From Pseudomonadota bacterium (GTDB lineage: Bacteria > Desulfobacterota > Desulfobacteria > Desulfobacterales > RPRI01): a stretch of 5,605 nt of DNA. Of the stretch, positions 5,471-5,605 are shown one piece after another; position 1 is the stretch's first letter, and every line of letters begins with the position of its first letter. The notes below the pieces were generated by a model. It saw only the letters and a list, made by a program, of their open reading frames with translations. It had not been told where the DNA came from and did no database searches. Location: positions 1 to 5,605 of the forward strand of contig JAHJQU010000285.1 of assembly GCA_018819005.1 (NCBI GenBank), in the 5' to 3' direction. The position numbers were made by a program, and so were the translations under genes.

Positions 5471-5605
5471 TGGTCGGGATTGTTTGAACAGCAAAAAGAG
5501 TTTTTTAAGTGATAAGCTGCTCTTGTTCAAGCTGCTGCCTCTTTCTTGGGCAGTGTTGCCCAGTAAACTACATCTGGTGTTCTCTTGTCAAGGCTTTGAT
5601 GCCGC
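5471..5605 (-). mobile_element. IS3-family insertion sequence, transposase-distal (right) end, partial
   Basis: Sequence inside hsdS changes from HsdS coding to that of an IS end. The outer end probably begins TGGTCGGGATTG at 5471, that is CCGACCA on the element's own strand, consistent with the TG...CA termini of IS3-family elements. The transposase stop is 56 bases inside it, a normal distance. The other end, the full inverted repeat and the target duplication are outside the window, so the exact boundary (5466-5471) is estimated. Confidence 0.75.
5527..5605 (-). CDS. IS3-family transposase (OrfB, DDE integrase-like), C-terminal 25 residues
   Basis: The - strand reads RHQSLDKRTPDVVYWATLPK and then KEAAA before a TGA at 5527-5529. 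The HQSLD-x-RTP-x-x-VYW pattern is the characteristic C-terminal tail of IS3-family OrfB transposases, which use a DDE active site to move the element. The catalytic residues lie outside the window, so integrity cannot be judged. The gene runs opposite to hsdS. Subgroup cannot be assigned from 25 residues. Confidence 0.85.
   Translation of the reverse strand, partial: RHQSLDKRTPDVVYWATLPKKEAAA

Noticed and set aside
5251..5487. + strand 78-codon frame inside hsdS
   Set aside because: It is a shifted reading of the hsdS recognition domain with no ribosome-binding site or domain.

Overview
The window is an accessory, defence-type region of a bacterial genome. Its core is a type I restriction-modification operon on the + strand, broken at its 3' end by an insertion sequence. 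Families and composition (hsdM locally near 55-60% G+C, purine-rich ribosome-binding sites, IS3-type element) fit a Gram-negative bacterium, possibly of the sulfate-reducing or deltaproteobacterial kind, but nothing here fixes the taxon.

Left edge (1-206, - strand): the N-terminal 68 residues of an ArsR/SmtB-family metal-sensing repressor carrying the ELCVCD metal-site motif. It is transcribed leftward out of the window. A near-perfect 20-bp palindrome (221-240) lies just upstream of its AGGAGG ribosome-binding site and is the likely operator. This part is AT-rich (about 38% G+C in bases 1-180). The 207-495 gap holds its promoter, a candidate rightward sigma70-type promoter (358-385) and a short hairpin in the presumed leader.

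Centre (496-4898, + strand): a tightly stitched operon. Two small unrecognised ORFs (44 and 36 codons), each with its own Shine-Dalgarno sequence, overlap one another (ATGA), and the second overlaps the start of hsdM. HsdM (904 aa) is a type I N6-adenine methyltransferase subunit with a long coiled-coil C-terminal extension. It overlaps by ATGA a 486-aa protein built from a Schlafen-like AlbA_2 domain, a GHKL-type ATPase domain and a C-terminal winged helix. Just before the winged helix are two tandem DNA repeats: 12 bp x4, which is frame-neutral, and 11 bp x3, where any single-unit change would truncate the protein.

Right edge (4900-5605): a possible 23-codon ORF leads by ATGA into hsdS. About 166 residues of the specificity subunit (first target-recognition domain and the start of the central conserved region) are present. 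The reading then runs into the end of an IS3-family element, whose transposase C-terminus is readable on the - strand. No hsdR is in the window.

Together, HsdM and HsdS would form the modification enzyme, which needs HsdR from elsewhere to restrict. The IS probably inactivates or alters specificity and may be polar on anything downstream. The least explained parts are the paired small ORFs before hsdM and the potentially phase-variable AlbA/GHKL/wHTH protein embedded between hsdM and hsdS.
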